Assembly (NCBI GenBank): GCA_964532735.1
Contig: CAZHKK010000015.1
Span: forward strand, 1 to 13,607
Length of the DNA: 13,607 nucleotides
From: JAJXYN01 sp964532735
Lineage (GTDB): Bacteria; Patescibacteriota; Patescibacteriia; JAGPKW01
Direction: 5' to 3'
Shown: piece by piece, positions 13,011-13,607 of the stretch
How the letters are laid out: each line of letters starts with the position of its first letter
Position numbering within the stretch: the first letter of the stretch is position 1
Program-made: the position numbers and the translations under genes
Notes under the pieces: model-generated
Seen by the model: the letters and a program-made list of their open reading frames with translations, nothing else
The model's database searches: none
Told to the model about the DNA's origin: nothing

Positions 13011-13418
13011 TTATCTACTTCTATTCATCCCTCTTCCTTGACCGTTTCCTTGTTTTTGACCAATACCTTTACCAAGAGGACCGCTTGTGCTTGTTCTAAG
13101 ACCTAACTCTGCTCTTATTTTATCTGCTTCTTCTGTTTTACCTTCTAAACCTAGTTTATTTGCTTCAACAAATTTTGTAAAATTATCTTTATTTATTACT
13201 GATAAAATTCTTTTACCTGAATTTGTTTTTTCCATTTCGGCTTTCCATGTTTCATAATTATTTGAAGTGAAAGCATTTTGCATTATTGTATGTCTTTCTG
13301 TTGTATAATTTGGACCTTTTTTTGTGTAATCACCTTTATAAGCGAAGGCACTAAAAACTAATGTTGTAGTTGTTGCCAAACCAATTACTAAAGCTGGTAT
13401 TAATGTTTGTTTTTTCAT
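13011..13418 (-). CDS. Small secreted protein of unknown function
   Basis: This 135-residue protein begins with a clear signal peptide (MKKQTLIP, hydrophobic 8-22, cleavage likely after SAFA at 23-26). The mature part starts YKGDYTKKGPNYTTERHT and continues with predicted helices (about 43-105; NYETWKAEMEK, INKDNFTKFVEANKLG, KTEEADKIRAELGL), then a Gly/Gln/Arg-rich tail (GIGQKQGNGQGRGMNRSR). I know similar short exported proteins from candidate-phyla bacteria, but no function is established. There is no cysteine in the mature part, no membrane anchor and no catalytic motif. It has its own terminator and lies upstream of, and on the same strand as, the csoR-like gene. Confidence 0.8.
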   Translation of the reverse strand: MKKQTLIPALVIGLATTTTLVFSAFAYKGDYTKKGPNYTTERHTIMQNAFTSNNYETWKAEMEKTNSGKRILSVINKDNFTKFVEANKLGLEGKTEEADKIRAELGLRTSTSGPLGKGIGQKQGNGQGRGMNRSR

Positions 13419-13445
13419 AATTTTTATGTTAATAATTAATCATAA

Positions 13446-13607
13446 AAGTTAATAGTTATTTATCTTTCACTAAGTAATACAGAAAATATAGAAATCAATT
13501 TAGATAAAAAAATATTAAAAGAAAAAATTAATAAAGTTTTTACGAAAATGGATTTAAAATATAAAGAAATTTTAATATTAAAGTTTATTGAAGATAAAGA
13601 CTATAAA
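13446..13607 (+). pseudogene. Sigma-70 region 4 fragment lacking the N-terminal part, runs off the right edge
   Basis: The frame is open from 13446 (after TAA at 13443-13445) to the edge. The translation KINKVFTKMDLKYKEILILKFIEDKDYK matches the start of region 4 of ECF-type sigma factors (usually LP-x-KYREVLxLRF-x-ED-x-SYKEIA). Region 2, which needs about 80 more residues upstream, cannot be present: a stop lies at 13443 and the antisense secreted-protein gene begins at 13418. The only ATG (13548) is inside the domain. It is probably a 5'-truncated remnant; a short region-4-only protein with a non-ATG start is an alternative. Confidence 0.55.

Noticed and set aside
1..13607. Possible UGA recoding (Gly or Trp), since no complete gene ends with TGA
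   Set aside because: The conserved proteins read full length with GGN glycine and TGG tryptophan and have no in-frame TGA. TAA and TAG preference is expected at this GC content. The remnants are interrupted by TAA, not TGA.

Overview
The window is a very AT-rich, gene-dense piece of a bacterial chromosome, probably from an uncultured lineage of the candidate phyla radiation (Patescibacteria). This placement is inference. It rests on the composition, the compact layout, several proteins of types I associate with that group (a CxxC-x17-CxxC zinc-ribbon protein, a small secreted protein at 13011-13418, a remnant of the thioredoxin/CcdA membrane family), and a scaffold gap of 100 Ns typical of a metagenome assembly. 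All complete genes stop with TAA or TAG, have no in-frame TGA, and read full length in the standard code. Almost no start codon has a Shine-Dalgarno sequence.

Layout. 1-155 (-): 5' end of an unrecognised gene with a strong GGAGG site and higher GC than its surroundings. 407-661 and 1240-1515 (+): a DUF5320 protein and a DUF134 (UPF0251) regulator. These families often travel together, but here they are separated by 5'-truncated remnants of a thioredoxin domain and a CcdA/DsbD-like membrane protein. 1594-4230 (+): a P2-type Ca2+-ATPase, convergent with a secreted NAGPA-fold phosphodiester glycosidase carrying an SH3b domain (4257-5330, -). 5461-8023 (+): a tight run of GIY-YIG nuclease, two-CCG-domain iron-sulfur protein, 2x[4Fe-4S] ferredoxin and GlcD-like FAD oxidase; the last three look like a 2-hydroxyacid (for example lactate or glycolate) dehydrogenase complex. 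8091-8489 (+): a cupin. 8597-9192 (+): a DUF2178 membrane protein with its XRE regulator, behind a promoter that overlaps a perfect palindrome.

9276-9985 (+): an RGG-repeat / zinc-ribbon / lysine-rich protein broken by the N gap. The gap flanks share an identical 55-nt sequence, so the gap is probably an assembly artefact at an internal repeat. 10011-12232 (-): two GT4 glycosyltransferases in one transcript. 12322-12907 (-): a CsoR/CstR-family regulator followed by thioredoxin, behind a near-consensus promoter with a C-tract operator-like spacer. 13011-13418 (-): a small secreted protein. 13446-13607 (+): a sigma-70 region 4 fragment running off the edge.

No clearly new defence or mobile system is visible. 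The most interesting points are the CstR-like cysteine pair linked to thioredoxin with a G-tract operator, the RGG/zinc-ribbon protein with its 55-nt overlap, the missing Shine-Dalgarno sites, and the two 5'-truncated gene remnants.
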